DNA of 64,000 nt from Rhodococcus rhodochrous (GCF_900187265.1 NZ_LT906450.1:4207444-4271443), one strand, 5' to 3'. Counted from the first letter of the stretch, positions 9,596 to 19,140 are shown. Program-made: numbers and translations. The notes: generated from the letters alone by a model not told the origin.

Positions 9596-9629
9596 GGCGG
9601 CCCGCACCGTGTCTACGGTGCGGGCCGCC
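9596..9629 (+). terminator. Terminator after the second citE-like gene
   Basis: A perfect 15-bp stem GGCGGCCCGCACCGT with its complement around a GTCT loop begins 12 bases after the stop codon at 9584. Confidence 0.8.
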
Positions 9630-9637
9630 AGGGGAAG

Positions 9638-9682
9638 GCACCCCGGGGTCAGGAGACGGTGACGGAAACCACCCCGGGGTGC
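9638..9682 (-). terminator. Hairpin downstream of prpC
   Basis: GCACCCCGGGGT (9638-9649) and ACCCCGGGGTGC (9671-9682) form a 12-bp stem with a 21-base loop, 15 bases beyond the prpC stop on the minus strand. Each arm is itself nearly self-complementary, so other foldings are possible. Confidence 0.55.
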
Positions 9683-9696
9683 TGCTCTGTGCGCCG

Positions 9697-10818
9697 TCAG
9701 GCCACCACCGGGCGTTGCGGGACACCCGAATACTCGCTGAGCGGTCGGATCAGTGCATTCGACTCACCCTGCTCGATAATGTGTGCGGTCCAGCCGGTGA
9801 TGCGGCTCATCACGAAGATCGGTGTGAACACCTCGATGTCGAAGCCCATCAGGTAATAGGCCGGGCCGGTGGGACAGTCGAGGTTGGGCTTGATGCCGGT
9901 GGCCTCGTTCATGGTGCGTTCGAGGATCTCGTACATCCGTACCCACTTCTCACCGCCGGTCTTCGCCGCGACGTCGAGGAAGGCCCGCTTCATCGTGGGC
10001 ACCCGGGAGTCACCGTTCTTGTAGACGCGGTGCCCGAAGCCCATGACCTTCTCCTTGCGGGCAAGCCTGCCGCGCAACCATTCCTCGGCCCGTTCGGGTT
10101 CACCGATTTCGAGCATGTCGTGCATGACGGCTTCGTTGGCGCCGCCGTGCAGCGGGCCCTTCAAGGTGCCGATCGCGGCGGTGACGGCACTGTAGATGTC
10201 CGACAGGGTCGACGTCACCACGCGCGCCGCGAAGGTCGATGCGTTGAAACTGTGCTCGGCGTACAGGATCAGCGAGACCTCGAACGCCTTGACGATCTCT
10301 GCGTCCGGCACCTCTCCGAAGCACATGTTCAGGAAATTCTCGGCGAACCCGAGCGAGTGGTGAGGCGCGATCGGATCGAGGCCGTGACGGCGCCGATGGT
10401 CGGCCGCGACGATCGTAGGCAGCAGAGCCATCATGCGAAGGGCCTTCTCACGCTTCGCCCGAGACGAGTTGTCCCATTCCTCTGGGTCCTCGGCGCCGAG
10501 ATAGCTGATAGCGGTGCGCACCACGTCCATCGGGTGGCAGTTCTCCGGCATCTTCGCCACCAGCGCCAAGAGCGATCGATCGGCGCGACGATTCGCACGC
10601 TCGCGTTGACAGAACAGCTCGAGTTGGGAGTGGGTCGGCAACTCGCCGTTCCACAACAGGTAGGCGACCTGCTCGAAACTGCAGTGTGCCGCGAGGTCCT
10701 GCACCGCATAACCACGGTAGGTCAGCGAATTCGTCTCGGGCACCACCTTGGAGATCGCGGTGGTGTCGACGACGACGCCGGCCAGCCCTTTGTAGATGGT
10801 CGGGACTGTGTTCGTCAT
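9697..10818 (-). CDS. prpC: 2-Methylcitrate synthase
   Basis: A 373-residue citrate-synthase-fold enzyme that condenses propionyl-CoA with oxaloacetate to 2-methylcitrate. Catalytic histidines are His224 in GPLHGGANEAV and His263 in GFGHRVYKNGDSR; the oxaloacetate-binding SLILYAEHSFNAST segment is present. The short length (about 370) and the operon with prpD and prpB mark it as methylcitrate rather than housekeeping citrate synthase. Its ATG overlaps the prpB stop by four bases (ATGA), indicating translational coupling. It is last in the prpDBC operon. Confidence 0.95.
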   Translation of the reverse strand: MTNTVPTIYKGLAGVVVDTTAISKVVPETNSLTYRGYAVQDLAAHCSFEQVAYLLWNGELPTHSQLELFCQRERANRRADRSLLALVAKMPENCHPMDVVRTAISYLGAEDPEEWDNSSRAKREKALRMMALLPTIVAADHRRRHGLDPIAPHHSLGFAENFLNMCFGEVPDAEIVKAFEVSLILYAEHSFNASTFAARVVTSTLSDIYSAVTAAIGTLKGPLHGGANEAVMHDMLEIGEPERAEEWLRGRLARKEKVMGFGHRVYKNGDSRVPTMKRAFLDVAAKTGGEKWVRMYEILERTMNEATGIKPNLDCPTGPAYYLMGFDIEVFTPIFVMSRITGWTAHIIEQGESNALIRPLSEYSGVPQRPVVA

Positions 10819-11729
10819 TGGTTCCCTCCGAGCGTGAAGTTGAATACTCCGGAATCGAACTCGTTGTAGCGCTCGTACTCGAGCAACTCGTACAGCCGCG
10901 ACCGCGTCTGCATCTGGTCGACGAGAGTTTCCTGAGTGCCCTCCTCATGGATCACTCGTAGACCCCGCTCGATCGCGCCCATCGCCAATCTCAGTGTGGT
11001 GACGGGATATATCACTGCGTTGTAACCGATCGCCTCGAGGGCCTGTGCCGGGATGAGTTGCGACTTGCCGAATTCGGTCATGTTCGCAAGTAGCGGGATA
11101 TCCACAGCTGTACGGAACTTCTCGAAGTTGGCGCGGGTGTGCAGCGCTTCGGTGAAGATCAGGTCGGCACCGGCCTCGGCATAGGCCTTCGCACGCTCGA
11201 TAGCAGCGTCGATGCCGTCGATCCCTGCGGCGTCCGTGCGTGCACAGATCACGAAATTCGGATCGCGGCGAGCCGTCACGGCGGCACGGAGTCGCCGAAC
11301 CATCTCGTCGGTCGGCACGATCGCCTTGCCGTCGAGATGTCCACAGCGCTTCGGATTGACCTGATCCTCGAGGTGCAGACCGGCAAGACCCGCATCTTCG
11401 GCTGCGAGCACGGTGCGCGCTGCGGACATCGGCTCACCGAATCCGGTGTCGGCGTCGATGAGCACAGGCAGGTCGGTGACCGCGGCGATCTGCCGACTGT
11501 GCGAGACAACCTCCGTGAGAGTCGTCAACCCGATGTCGGGGAGCCCCAGCCCGGCCGAGAAAGCGCCACCGGAAACGTAGACTCCCTCGAATCCGATTTC
11601 CTGGATCAGTTTGGCCGTCAACGGGTTGATCGCACCGGGGAACCGCTGGATCTTCCCCGATTGCAGTCCCGCCCGGAACGCCGCGCGCTTGTCCGCCACC
11701 GATGTGGAAGCTGCGATGAGTCCGGTCAT
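10815..11729 (-). CDS. prpB: 2-Methylisocitrate lyase
   Basis: A 304-residue isocitrate-lyase-superfamily enzyme that splits 2-methylisocitrate into pyruvate and succinate. The signature KRCGH loop lies at residues 127-131 (catalytic Cys129), with IDADTGFGEP for Mg binding and HLEDQVNPKRCGH. The ATG at 11729 starts one base after the prpD stop; an in-frame upstream ATG would overlap prpD by about 30 bases. It lies between prpD and prpC in a methylcitrate-cycle operon for propionyl-CoA from odd-chain fatty acids, sterols or branched amino acids. Confidence 0.95.
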   Translation of the reverse strand: MTGLIAASTSVADKRAAFRAGLQSGKIQRFPGAINPLTAKLIQEIGFEGVYVSGGAFSAGLGLPDIGLTTLTEVVSHSRQIAAVTDLPVLIDADTGFGEPMSAARTVLAAEDAGLAGLHLEDQVNPKRCGHLDGKAIVPTDEMVRRLRAAVTARRDPNFVICARTDAAGIDGIDAAIERAKAYAEAGADLIFTEALHTRANFEKFRTAVDIPLLANMTEFGKSQLIPAQALEAIGYNAVIYPVTTLRLAMGAIERGLRVIHEEGTQETLVDQMQTRSRLYELLEYERYNEFDSGVFNFTLGGNQ

Positions 11730-11730
11730 C

Positions 11731-13233
11731 TCAGAACAGTCCCTTCGGCGACTTCGGTGCACGGGCGAGAACCTCGTCGGACACGGTGAAGGTGAGCTCG
11801 TTCAGTTCGCCGGCCTTCAGTTCGGGGGTGCGCTGCGCGACGTCGAGGAAGCGTTCCTGCTCGGCCGGATCGATGACGCCCTCGGCGAGGGTACGGAACT
11901 TCGCGATGTACTGATCCCGAGCGAAGGGACGCGCCCCCAACGGATGCGCATCGGCGATCGCCAACTCGTCGACGATCACCTCGCCGCTCTTCAACGTCAC
12001 CTCGGCGCGCGCACCGAACGCCTTCTCGTCCGGATCGGTGGAGTGGTAACGGCGGGTCCACTCGGGATCCTCTGCGGTGGAGATCTTGCGCCACAGCTCG
12101 ATGGTGTCCGGGCGCTGCGCCCGCTCGGGCGCATAAGAACGCTCGTGGTGCCAGGTGCCGTCCTGCAACGCGACGGCGAAGATGTACATCACCGAGTGAT
12201 CGAGCGTCTCACGGCTGGCCTGCGGGTCGAACTTCTGCGGATCGTTCGAGCCGGTGCCGATCACGACGTGGGTGTGGTGACTGGTGTGCAGCACGATCGA
12301 CGCGACCTGATCCAGGTCGCCGATCCGATCGCGCATGCGCCGCGCCAGGTCGATCGGAGCCTGGCTCTGGTACTCGGCCGAATGTTCCTTGGTGTACGTG
12401 TCGAGGATGGCGCGCTTCGCCTCACCCGGTCCCGGCAGCGGCACCTGGTATTCGGCCTCAGGGCCGCCGAGCAGCCACGCGATGACGCCGTCCTCCCCTT
12501 CCCAGATCGGAGACGGTGCGCCCTCACCGCGCAGTGCCCGGTCCACGGCCTCGACAGCCATCTTCCCGGCGAAGGCCGGCGCATACGCCTTCCAGCTCGA
12601 GATCTCGCCCTTGCGGGACTGTCGCGTCGCGGTCGTGGTGTGCAGTGCCTGTCCGATCGCCTGATAGACCGTTTCGGTGTCGAGTCCGAGCAGCGTGCCG
12701 ATACCGGCAGCGGCCGACGGGCCGAGATGCGCGACATGGTCGATCTTGTGCTCGTGCAGACAGATCGCCCGCACCAGATCGACCTGGATCTCGTAGCCGG
12801 TGGCCAGGCCGCGGATCAGGTCCGCGCCGCTGCGGCCGGTGTGCTGGGCGACCGCCAGAATCGACGGGATGTTGTCGCCCGGATGCGAGTACTCTGCCGC
12901 GAGAAAGGTGTCGTGGAAGTCGAGTTCACGCACCGCGACGCCGTTGGCCCACGCTGCCCACTCGGGAGAGAACGTGCCACCGACACCGAAGACCGTGGAA
13001 CCGGGGCGGTACGGGTGGGCCAGCGCCTGGGCACGGGCATTGGCCACCGGACGACGCGTCACCGATGCCGCCGCGACCGCCGCGTTGTCGATGATCCGGT
13101 TGACGATCATCTCGGCTGTGTCGGCAGGGACCTCGACCGGATCGGTCGCGACCTCGGTGATCTTCCATGCGAGGTGCTCGTGCTTGGGGAACTCTTCAGC
13201 GGAACGGCGGGTGCGGACGAGATGGGTTTTCAC
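11731..13233 (-). CDS. prpD: 2-Methylcitrate dehydratase
   Basis: A 500-residue MmgE/PrpD-family protein, the usual length, dehydrating 2-methylcitrate to 2-methyl-cis-aconitate without an Fe-S cluster. Characteristic segments are [38 protein letters not shown] and [20 protein letters not shown]. It starts with GTG (complement of 13231-13233) and has GGAAGG about eight bases upstream. It is first in the prpDBC operon and divergent from the PrpR-type regulator, which is the known arrangement for PrpR control in mycobacteria. Confidence 0.94.
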   Translation of the reverse strand: MKTHLVRTRRSAEEFPKHEHLAWKITEVATDPVEVPADTAEMIVNRIIDNAAVAAASVTRRPVANARAQALAHPYRPGSTVFGVGGTFSPEWAAWANGVAVRELDFHDTFLAAEYSHPGDNIPSILAVAQHTGRSGADLIRGLATGYEIQVDLVRAICLHEHKIDHVAHLGPSAAAGIGTLLGLDTETVYQAIGQALHTTTATRQSRKGEISSWKAYAPAFAGKMAVEAVDRALRGEGAPSPIWEGEDGVIAWLLGGPEAEYQVPLPGPGEAKRAILDTYTKEHSAEYQSQAPIDLARRMRDRIGDLDQVASIVLHTSHHTHVVIGTGSNDPQKFDPQASRETLDHSVMYIFAVALQDGTWHHERSYAPERAQRPDTIELWRKISTAEDPEWTRRYHSTDPDEKAFGARAEVTLKSGEVIVDELAIADAHPLGARPFARDQYIAKFRTLAEGVIDPAEQERFLDVAQRTPELKAGELNELTFTVSDEVLARAPKSPKGLF

Positions 13234-13381
13234 TTCACGACCTTCCAGAGGATCTCAACTATCGATTTGCACGCTATGCAGGGCGGGGTGGAAGGGAAAT
13301 GGGTTGCACAGGAGTATTTGTGCGAACCGTGAAGATCGATTTTGTGTAAATTGCGGAAACGCTCCCTGTTACGTTTTTCGC
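13234..13381. promoter_or_regulatory. Divergent prpD/prpR control region
   Basis: This 148-base gap between prpD and prpR has several copies of a TTTGCA/GTGCGAA-like half-site (ATTTGCAC near 13263, TTGCACAGG near 13304, TTTGTGCGAA near 13317, GTGTAAATTGCGG near 13343). PrpR/RamB-family regulators in mycobacteria and corynebacteria bind TTTGCAAA-like sites, so these are plausible operators. The assignment is by resemblance. Confidence 0.5.
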
Positions 13382-14812
13382 ATGCAGAAGCTGTATGCGG
13401 GCGCCAAGTTGCGGCGGCTACGCGAAGAGCGAGGTTTGACCCAGACTGCCCTCGCTCGGCTGCTGCAGTTGTCCACCAGCTATGTGAACCAACTGGAGAA
13501 CGACCAACGCCCGCTCACTGTGCCGGTCCTGTTGCGTTTGAACTCGACGTTCGACCTGGACATGGGATTTTTCGCGGTCGACAGCGACGCCCGGTTGATC
13601 GCGGACCTGCAGGATGTGTTCGCCGACCACGCGACCACCGTCGACAGCACGGCAGCGGAGGTCGATGATCTGGTCACCCGCCATCCCGCCGCGGCGCAGA
13701 TGCTGGTCACGATGCACCGGCGCCTGAGGGGGGTCACGGAACAGGTGGAGCGTCTGTCGCCGACGGGCGACGGTTCCGCCCTGGACCATCGCGTGGCGAT
13801 GCCCTACGAGGACGTGCGGGACTTCTTCTACGACCGTCGTAACCACATCGCCGAGCTCGACGATGCCGCCGAGCAGATGTTCATATCCCGCGGGTTGTCA
13901 CTGGGCGGCCTCGATCTTCAGCTCGCGCGCCTGCTACGGGACGAGCACTCCGTCACAGTCAGGATCCGTACCGACCCGCCCGGCGAACCCGGACCCAAAC
14001 GCAGCTACGACCCGTCGACGAGAGTTCTCCTTCTCGCACGCCGCCTCACTCATGGGCAGCGCGCGTTCCAGTTGGCCACCCAACTTGCGTTCCTCACCCA
14101 GAACAGCACCCTCGACGCCCTCGTCGCAACGGCGCCCGAGCTACCGACCGAGTCGCAGGCACTCACGCGTATCGGCCTGGCCAACTATTTCGCCGGTGCC
14201 CTCATACTGCCCTACACCCAGTTCCTACGCAGTGCCGAGGACTTGCATTACGATATCGACCTGCTCGGCAACGCATTCGAGGTCGGGTTCGAAACCGTCT
14301 GCCATCGCCTCTCCACCCTCCAACGCCCCGGACAACGCGGAGTTCCTTTCTTCTTCGTACGCACCGACAAGGCGGGAAACATCTCGAAACGGCAGTCGGC
14401 CACGGCATTTCACTTCTCTCGGGTCGGTGGAAGCTGCCCACTGTGGATCGTCCACGACACCTTCGCCACACCCGGTCGGATTCACACCCAGGTTGCCCAG
14501 ATGCCCGACGGCCGGAAGTATCTGTGGATCGCACGGACCACCGACGAACACTCCACCGGCGGTTTCCTGGCCCAGCCCCGGAGCTTCGCCATCGGGCTCG
14601 GCTGCGACCTTGCCCACGCCCACAGGCTCGTCTACGCCCGAGGATTGAACCTCGACGACCCGGCAACTACCGTCCCGATCGGACCGGGTTGCAAGGTCTG
14701 CGACCGTATCGACTGCGCTCAGCGAGCATTTCCGCAAGTGGGCCGCTCCCTGGACACCGACGAGAACCTGGCTCCCCCTGTCCCCTACACTCCCGAGCGT
14801 TCCCAGAGATGA
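13382..14812 (+). CDS. prpR: PrpR/RamB-type (ScfR family) Fe-S transcription regulator
   Basis: A 476-residue regulator matching mycobacterial PrpR in length and layout: a lambda-repressor-type helix-turn-helix at about 8-62 (LRRLREERGLTQTALARLLQ, then LSTSYVNQLEN), a central IrrE/ImmA-like region, and a C-terminal domain with Cys352 (GGSCPLW) and the cluster Cys437, Cys440, Cys445 (GCKVCDRIDC). In M. tuberculosis the equivalent cysteines hold a 4Fe-4S cluster and the protein activates the methylcitrate genes. It is divergent from prpDBC. The ATG at 13382 is chosen because the helix-turn-helix begins there; the frame is open far upstream but antisense to prpD. The next gene, whiB, overlaps it by four bases. 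Confidence 0.93.
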   Translation: MQKLYAGAKLRRLREERGLTQTALARLLQLSTSYVNQLENDQRPLTVPVLLRLNSTFDLDMGFFAVDSDARLIADLQDVFADHATTVDSTAAEVDDLVTRHPAAAQMLVTMHRRLRGVTEQVERLSPTGDGSALDHRVAMPYEDVRDFFYDRRNHIAELDDAAEQMFISRGLSLGGLDLQLARLLRDEHSVTVRIRTDPPGEPGPKRSYDPSTRVLLLARRLTHGQRAFQLATQLAFLTQNSTLDALVATAPELPTESQALTRIGLANYFAGALILPYTQFLRSAEDLHYDIDLLGNAFEVGFETVCHRLSTLQRPGQRGVPFFFVRTDKAGNISKRQSATAFHFSRVGGSCPLWIVHDTFATPGRIHTQVAQMPDGRKYLWIARTTDEHSTGGFLAQPRSFAIGLGCDLAHAHRLVYARGLNLDDPATTVPIGPGCKVCDRIDCAQRAFPQVGRSLDTDENLAPPVPYTPERSQR

Positions 14813-15138
14813 ACCGAACGTCGGGCACGTCCCTGCGTCGTCAGCTCGACGACCTCGCACACTCGGAGGATCGAGTGACGGAACACTGGTGGGACAACGC
14901 TGCATGCCGTTTCTTCGGCCCGGCACCGTTCTTCGCTCCGGACGACGAGACCCCGGCGCAACGCGCCGGACGAGAGCGTACCGCCAAACTCATCTGCAGT
15001 GCTTGTCCCGTGCGGTGGACCTGCCTACAGCAAGCTCTGACGACCGGCGAGCATCACGGCGTGTGGGGTGGAACAACCGAGCACGAACGCAAACGGCTCG
15101 CACGCCCGTCCCCGCAAGGTAGGCAGATCGCTCGCTGA
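14809..15138 (+). CDS. WhiB-family Fe-S transcription regulator
   Basis: A 109-residue WhiB-like protein with all four cluster ligands: Cys33 (NAACRFF), Cys63, Cys66 and Cys72 (ICSACPVRWTC), followed by the turn GVWGG at 84-88 and a basic C-terminal tail (ERKRLARPSPQGR) for DNA or sigma-factor contact. Such proteins bind 4Fe-4S and sense oxygen or nitric oxide. Its ATG overlaps the prpR stop (ATGA), so the two Fe-S regulators are translationally coupled; a GTG at 14875 is an alternative start. Which WhiB subclass it belongs to I cannot say. Confidence 0.9.
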   Translation: MNRTSGTSLRRQLDDLAHSEDRVTEHWWDNAACRFFGPAPFFAPDDETPAQRAGRERTAKLICSACPVRWTCLQQALTTGEHHGVWGGTTEHERKRLARPSPQGRQIAR

Positions 15139-15157
15139 CACGTCGGGGTGGAATCCA

Positions 15158-16012
15158 CTACCGCCCCAGCCGACGGGCGCGTTCCGACAGGCGTGCGAGT
15201 CGAACATCGGGATGCTGGCGAGGACAGGTCGAGCACTTCACGCCGTGCGGACCGTTGTACAGCAGGCAACACGACACTCTGTGTACAAAGGTGTGTGGTG
15301 CCCCTTCGGATTCGGTCGCCACCTCTTGAAATCGTGGAGCAGGAAGCCGTGTCCCGCCGAGCTGCCCGGAGATTTCCCGTACCGTCGCGCGGGCAGATTC
15401 CAGTGCCTCGTCTACGCGCCCGGTCGCGGTTCCGGCCCACAGGTACCGGGTCGCGATGGAATCGACGGCCACAGCCCACAGCCGTCGCTCCCCCTTGCCA
15501 CAGAGCGAGGCCAAGTACTCGATGCCCGAACCCAATGCCTCGGCGAGCGCAGACTCGACCGGTGTCGTCAGCACCCGGGTGGACCGTGCTCCGACCAACC
15601 GGCCGTACATCTTCCGGTTCGGTGAGAACGTGCCATCCAGGGTCGAGATCGCGCCGGATGCAACAAAGTCGACGTCACGTCCGGTCAACGCGCGGCGGTG
15701 CAGGACCACGTCCTGAAGCCGTGGACTCAGCGCTGTCCCCGTGACGAACAGGCTCGCAACCGTCGGCAGGACCAGCGAACTACTGATCGCGCGCCACAGG
15801 ACCGTCCCCAGAATCAACGGGTCGTCGACCTGCCACCGCTCGGAACGCAGGTGCATCTCGTGCTCTACCCATTCGGGGTCGAGAATCGCGGAGGCGGGAA
15901 TCTCCTGGGAACCGCCATCGAGGATCAGTGGGGCGTGCTCACTCACCGGGAGCGTGTTCAACAGCCGGGTGAGCACAGCCTCCGCTGTCGGGTTCGGAAC
16001 AACCATCGTCAC
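15158..16012 (-). CDS. FhuF-like [2Fe-2S] reductase in B12 importer operon 1
   Basis: A 284-residue protein whose C-terminus has the FhuF-type cluster motif CC-x10-C-x2-C (Cys248, Cys249, Cys260, Cys263; RVSCCLLYNG, then KCSTCPR). E. coli FhuF is a [2Fe-2S] protein that reduces ferric siderophores in the cytosol. The rest is poorly conserved, as usual for the family. It starts 16 bases after the substrate-binding lipoprotein gene and is the last gene of an importer operon led by a cobalamin riboswitch. I infer a role in reducing the imported metal ligand, possibly a corrinoid rather than a siderophore. Confidence 0.8.
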   Translation of the reverse strand: MTMVVPNPTAEAVLTRLLNTLPVSEHAPLILDGGSQEIPASAILDPEWVEHEMHLRSERWQVDDPLILGTVLWRAISSSLVLPTVASLFVTGTALSPRLQDVVLHRRALTGRDVDFVASGAISTLDGTFSPNRKMYGRLVGARSTRVLTTPVESALAEALGSGIEYLASLCGKGERRLWAVAVDSIATRYLWAGTATGRVDEALESARATVREISGQLGGTRLPAPRFQEVATESEGAPHTFVHRVSCCLLYNGPHGVKCSTCPRQHPDVRLARLSERARRLGR

Positions 16013-16028
16013 CAGCGCCTTTCGTCGG

Positions 16029-17123
16029 CTACTCGAGTCCGCTCAAGTCCATCCGCGGCTCGATCTCGCTCTGAGGCAGCAGTTGTTCCTGTTCCAAAGC
16101 CTTCCGCACGTGTTCTGCAGTATCCATCATCAAGGCGCCACTGCGTCCCATGTCGGTCGGAAGGTTGAGGACGCGTCCCTGGGTGATGGCATCCAGTGAG
16201 CGGGTTGCGGGATTCTCGGAGAGAAGGGTCAGCTTCGCTTCGAATGCACCGGCACCGTCTCCGGTATCGGTGAGAACGATGAAGTCGGGGTTCGCGGCGG
16301 TCACCGATTCCCAGGACATCTTCGGGCTCTTCTCGTCCACGTCGTCGAGCGCGTTGCGGGCGCCTGTCACCTCGATGATGGATGTGAAGAGGTGGGGCTT
16401 TCCGGCGCTCGAGACTCCTTCGTTCGATACCGAGGTGATGTACATGACGGTGGGGGCGTCCTCTGCACGCGGTGCCGATTCCATCTCCCCTCGCCGCTCC
16501 CTCAACTCCTCGATCTTCGCCGCGGCGATATCGTCGTGACCGACGATGGCGCCGATGTTCGACAGGTCGGCGAACGCCTCGTCCCACGGTGACATGGTGT
16601 CGACAGAGCCGGGGAGGCACGTGGGGGTGACGGTGTAGGCAGGGATACCGAAGTCGTCGTTCAGGCGTTCCGGAGTGATGTTCTTCTCCACACTGAATCC
16701 CCAGCCGTAACCGGCCATCACCACGTCGGGCTTCTGGGCTTGAATACTCTCGAGGTTGAACGATTCCTCGGACTCGAACGGCAACTCGTCGATGCGCTCG
16801 GTGCCGTACATGCCGCGAAGCTGGTCGAGTCGCGAAGCACGAATGCCGCTGACGGCCGTGATGTGGTCGTCGGCGTCGAGCGCCAGCAAGTTCAGAAGAA
16901 TCTGGCTGTCGTTGGCGTAGATCGCCGTAGCCGGGGACGGGAAAGTGAGTTCCGTTCCGCAGTTCTCGACAGTGACTTCACCGTCGAGTGCGGCATCGTT
17001 GCTCTGATCGGAACTGCTGCAGCCGGTGAGGGCCACGACGGCTGCAACAAGTCCGGCAGCCAGAGGGGCCGGGGACTTCAGGCGGGACAGAATGCTCGAA
17101 TCGAACTGTAGGCGTTCAGACAT
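16029..17123 (-). CDS. btuF: B12-type ABC importer substrate-binding lipoprotein 1
   Basis: A 364-residue periplasmic-binding protein of the FecB/BtuF class. The N-terminus has a basic stretch, a hydrophobic segment and the lipobox ALTGC with Cys35 as the lipid-anchored residue, so it sits outside the membrane. The binding domain has the usual two-lobed signatures (LNLESIQAQKPDVVMAGYGW; KMSWESVTAANPDFIVLTD). The ATG at 17123 overlaps the ATPase stop by eight bases. BtuF and iron-siderophore binders look alike by sequence; the cobalamin riboswitch upstream of the operon argues for corrinoids. Confidence 0.85.
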   Translation of the reverse strand: MSERLQFDSSILSRLKSPAPLAAGLVAAVVALTGCSSSDQSNDAALDGEVTVENCGTELTFPSPATAIYANDSQILLNLLALDADDHITAVSGIRASRLDQLRGMYGTERIDELPFESEESFNLESIQAQKPDVVMAGYGWGFSVEKNITPERLNDDFGIPAYTVTPTCLPGSVDTMSPWDEAFADLSNIGAIVGHDDIAAAKIEELRERRGEMESAPRAEDAPTVMYITSVSNEGVSSAGKPHLFTSIIEVTGARNALDDVDEKSPKMSWESVTAANPDFIVLTDTGDGAGAFEAKLTLLSENPATRSLDAITQGRVLNLPTDMGRSGALMMDTAEHVRKALEQEQLLPQSEIEPRMDLSGLE

Positions 17124-17916
17124 GGTTCTCCGTGTGTGGTCGGGTCCCTGCGGAATCGGAACCGAGCACCAGGTGCTGCCGTCCGGTTGTGGGATCTGTG
17201 AGCTGGGTTGCAGGAACTGAGAAAACGTGTGCGACGGTGGCCGGCGACAGAGCGTCGGACGCATCGGCGTAGGTCGCAAGAGTGCCGTCGTGCAGGACGG
17301 CCACCCGGTCGAAATACGATGCGGCAAGGGTGAGGTCGTGCATTGCCGCGACGACTGTGCACCCGAGCCCCCGCAGCGTTTCCAGAAGGTGGATCTGGTG
17401 GCGGATATCGAGATGGTTCGTGGGTTCGTCCAGTATCAGCAAGGTCGACTCCTGGGCGAGCCCGCGGGCGAGCATCGCCCGGCGGCGCTCACCACCCGAA
17501 AGTTGGTCGCACCGCCGGTCGACTGCATGTGTCAATTCGACGGTGGACAGGGCGCGGAGAGTGACCTCCCGGTCCGAATCCTCGCCCATCGACCAGGGTG
17601 GACGATGAGGAATCCGGCCCATGGCAACCATTTCGCCGAGCAACAGGTCCTGCGGGGGTGTTTCTTCCTGCCCGACGTAGGCGATCGCCCTGGCCCGTAC
17701 CCGAGGCGGGAGAGAATAGAGATCCCGACCGTCGATGGTGACGGTTCCCTCTGCGGGCGCGCGTAGACCCGCGAGAGTGCGTAGCAGCGTCGACTTTCCG
17801 CTTCCGTTGACTCCCACCAGCGCAATCATGGAGCCGTACGCGAAATCGAGGTCGATGCCGGACAGAATGTCCGCACCCGCGACCGTGCAACGAACGTTGC
17901 GCACCTGCATGTGCAT
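17116..17916 (-). CDS. btuD: B12-type ABC importer ATPase 1
   Basis: A 266-residue FecE/BtuD-type ATPase. Walker A is GVNGSGKS at residues 35-42, the signature is LSGGERRRAMLARGLAQ, and Walker B is LLILDEPTNHLDIRHQ with the switch histidine in AAMHDLTLA. It energises import through the permease encoded just upstream. The ATG at 17916 shares one base with the permease stop (TGATG); TTG 17919 and ATG 17910 are alternatives. It is the second gene of a riboswitch-led operon permease - ATPase - lipoprotein - FhuF-like protein. Confidence 0.9.
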   Translation of the reverse strand: MHMQVRNVRCTVAGADILSGIDLDFAYGSMIALVGVNGSGKSTLLRTLAGLRAPAEGTVTIDGRDLYSLPPRVRARAIAYVGQEETPPQDLLLGEMVAMGRIPHRPPWSMGEDSDREVTLRALSTVELTHAVDRRCDQLSGGERRRAMLARGLAQESTLLILDEPTNHLDIRHQIHLLETLRGLGCTVVAAMHDLTLAASYFDRVAVLHDGTLATYADASDALSPATVAHVFSVPATQLTDPTTGRQHLVLGSDSAGTRPHTENHV

Positions 17917-18977
17917 CAATCACCGTCCGAGAAACTGTAGTGGCGCCGTCCGAGCAGGAAGAGGAAGACGGGCGCCCCGACCAGGCCCGTCATCACGCCG
18001 AGGGGAAGTTCCTCGGGACTGAGCAGAACGCGGGCGGCAATATCGATCCACAAGAGGAACAGGGCTCCACCGAGTGCAGCGACCGGCAGGACGATGCGGT
18101 GGCGTGCCCCCACCATGATCCTGGCCAGATGCGGCATGATCAGGCCCACGAACCCGATCCCGCCGGATACCGAGACCAGCACGCCGACCAGAATCGACGA
18201 CAGCGCGAACAACCCGAACCGAAGCCCCCGGACGGGAACACCGAGGGCTCTGGCGACGTCCGGTCCGCTCGCCAGCGCGTCGAGCCACGAATGGATCGCG
18301 AACAATATGCCCGCGGATACGAGCACGACGACAAGTGCCGGAAGGATCTGCTCCCACATCGAGCCTGCGACGCTTCCGAGTGTCCAGTGCAGGACCGAGC
18401 GAACGGCATCGCGGTCGTCGCTGAGGAAGACGAGAAAGCTCGATATCGACGAGAACGCTGACGCCATGACGACACCGGTGAGAATCAACCGAAGAGGTGT
18501 CAGTCCTCCTTGGGCCATGGAAACACCGAAGACCGCGGCTCCGGCAACCATCGCACCGATCAATGCGCCCAGCGACAACGCCCAGATGCCGAGTGTGGTC
18601 AGCACACCGAACATGATGACCAGGGTGGCTCCGACACCCGCTCCGGCCGAGATTCCCAGAAGGTACGGGTCGGCCAGGGGATTCTTCACGAGTGTTTGCA
18701 TTGCGGCGCCGGCCATCGCCAGGCCTGCGCCGACGATCAGCGCCATCAGGATGCGAGGTGCTCGGAGTTCCCAGATGATCGTGTCGTAGACGGGATCAGG
18801 GCCGGCCCCGCCACCGAGGCGGGCCCGCACCACGTCCCAGGTAGCCGACAAGGGCACGGGTTCCGATCCGAGAGTCAAGGAAACGAATCCACTGACGACG
18901 ACCGCGACGACAAGCGCGGCCAGTAGTGGAATCGCCGGAACCCGAGTGCGTCGAGGAGGTTTCGCGACCTCGAGCAA
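17916..18977 (-). CDS. btuC: B12-type ABC importer permease 1
   Basis: A 353-residue FecCD/BtuC-family permease with about ten membrane helices. Family motifs are ELRAPRILMALIVGAGLAMAG, KNPLADPYLLGISAGAG, the GGIGFVGLIMPHLAR loop that contacts the ATPase, and a final ELPLGVMTGLVGAPVFLFLL. The start appears to be TTG at 18977 with a weak ribosome site, and no better in-frame ATG/GTG lies nearby. It is the first gene after the cobalamin riboswitch at 19141-19318. Fusion of the two symmetric halves is not seen, so the transporter is a homodimer. Confidence 0.88.
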   Translation of the reverse strand: MLEVAKPPRRTRVPAIPLLAALVVAVVVSGFVSLTLGSEPVPLSATWDVVRARLGGGAGPDPVYDTIIWELRAPRILMALIVGAGLAMAGAAMQTLVKNPLADPYLLGISAGAGVGATLVIMFGVLTTLGIWALSLGALIGAMVAGAAVFGVSMAQGGLTPLRLILTGVVMASAFSSISSFLVFLSDDRDAVRSVLHWTLGSVAGSMWEQILPALVVVLVSAGILFAIHSWLDALASGPDVARALGVPVRGLRFGLFALSSILVGVLVSVSGGIGFVGLIMPHLARIMVGARHRIVLPVAALGGALFLLWIDIAARVLLSPEELPLGVMTGLVGAPVFLFLLGRRHYSFSDGD

Positions 18978-19140
18978 CTCGACTCACCGACAGGTGTAGT
19001 GCAGTGCCCCATTGCGGGGTCGGTGGCTTACTTCGGGGGAAGCAAATACACGAACAGGTATGAGGGGACCTCTGGCGTAGGCGCGCATCGATCGCTCTTT
19101 CGTAACTGGGGCCCAATCGCGAGGCCCGCGTTGTCATTCG

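Noticed and set aside
12800-13381. Long upstream extension of the prpR frame.
   Set aside because: It is antisense to prpD and lacks similarity; the helix-turn-helix begins at the ATG at 13382.
17116-18977. Iron-siderophore transporter as the label for importer 1.
   Set aside because: The sequence family fits both, but a clear cobalamin riboswitch leads the operon and no IdeR/DtxR box was recognised.
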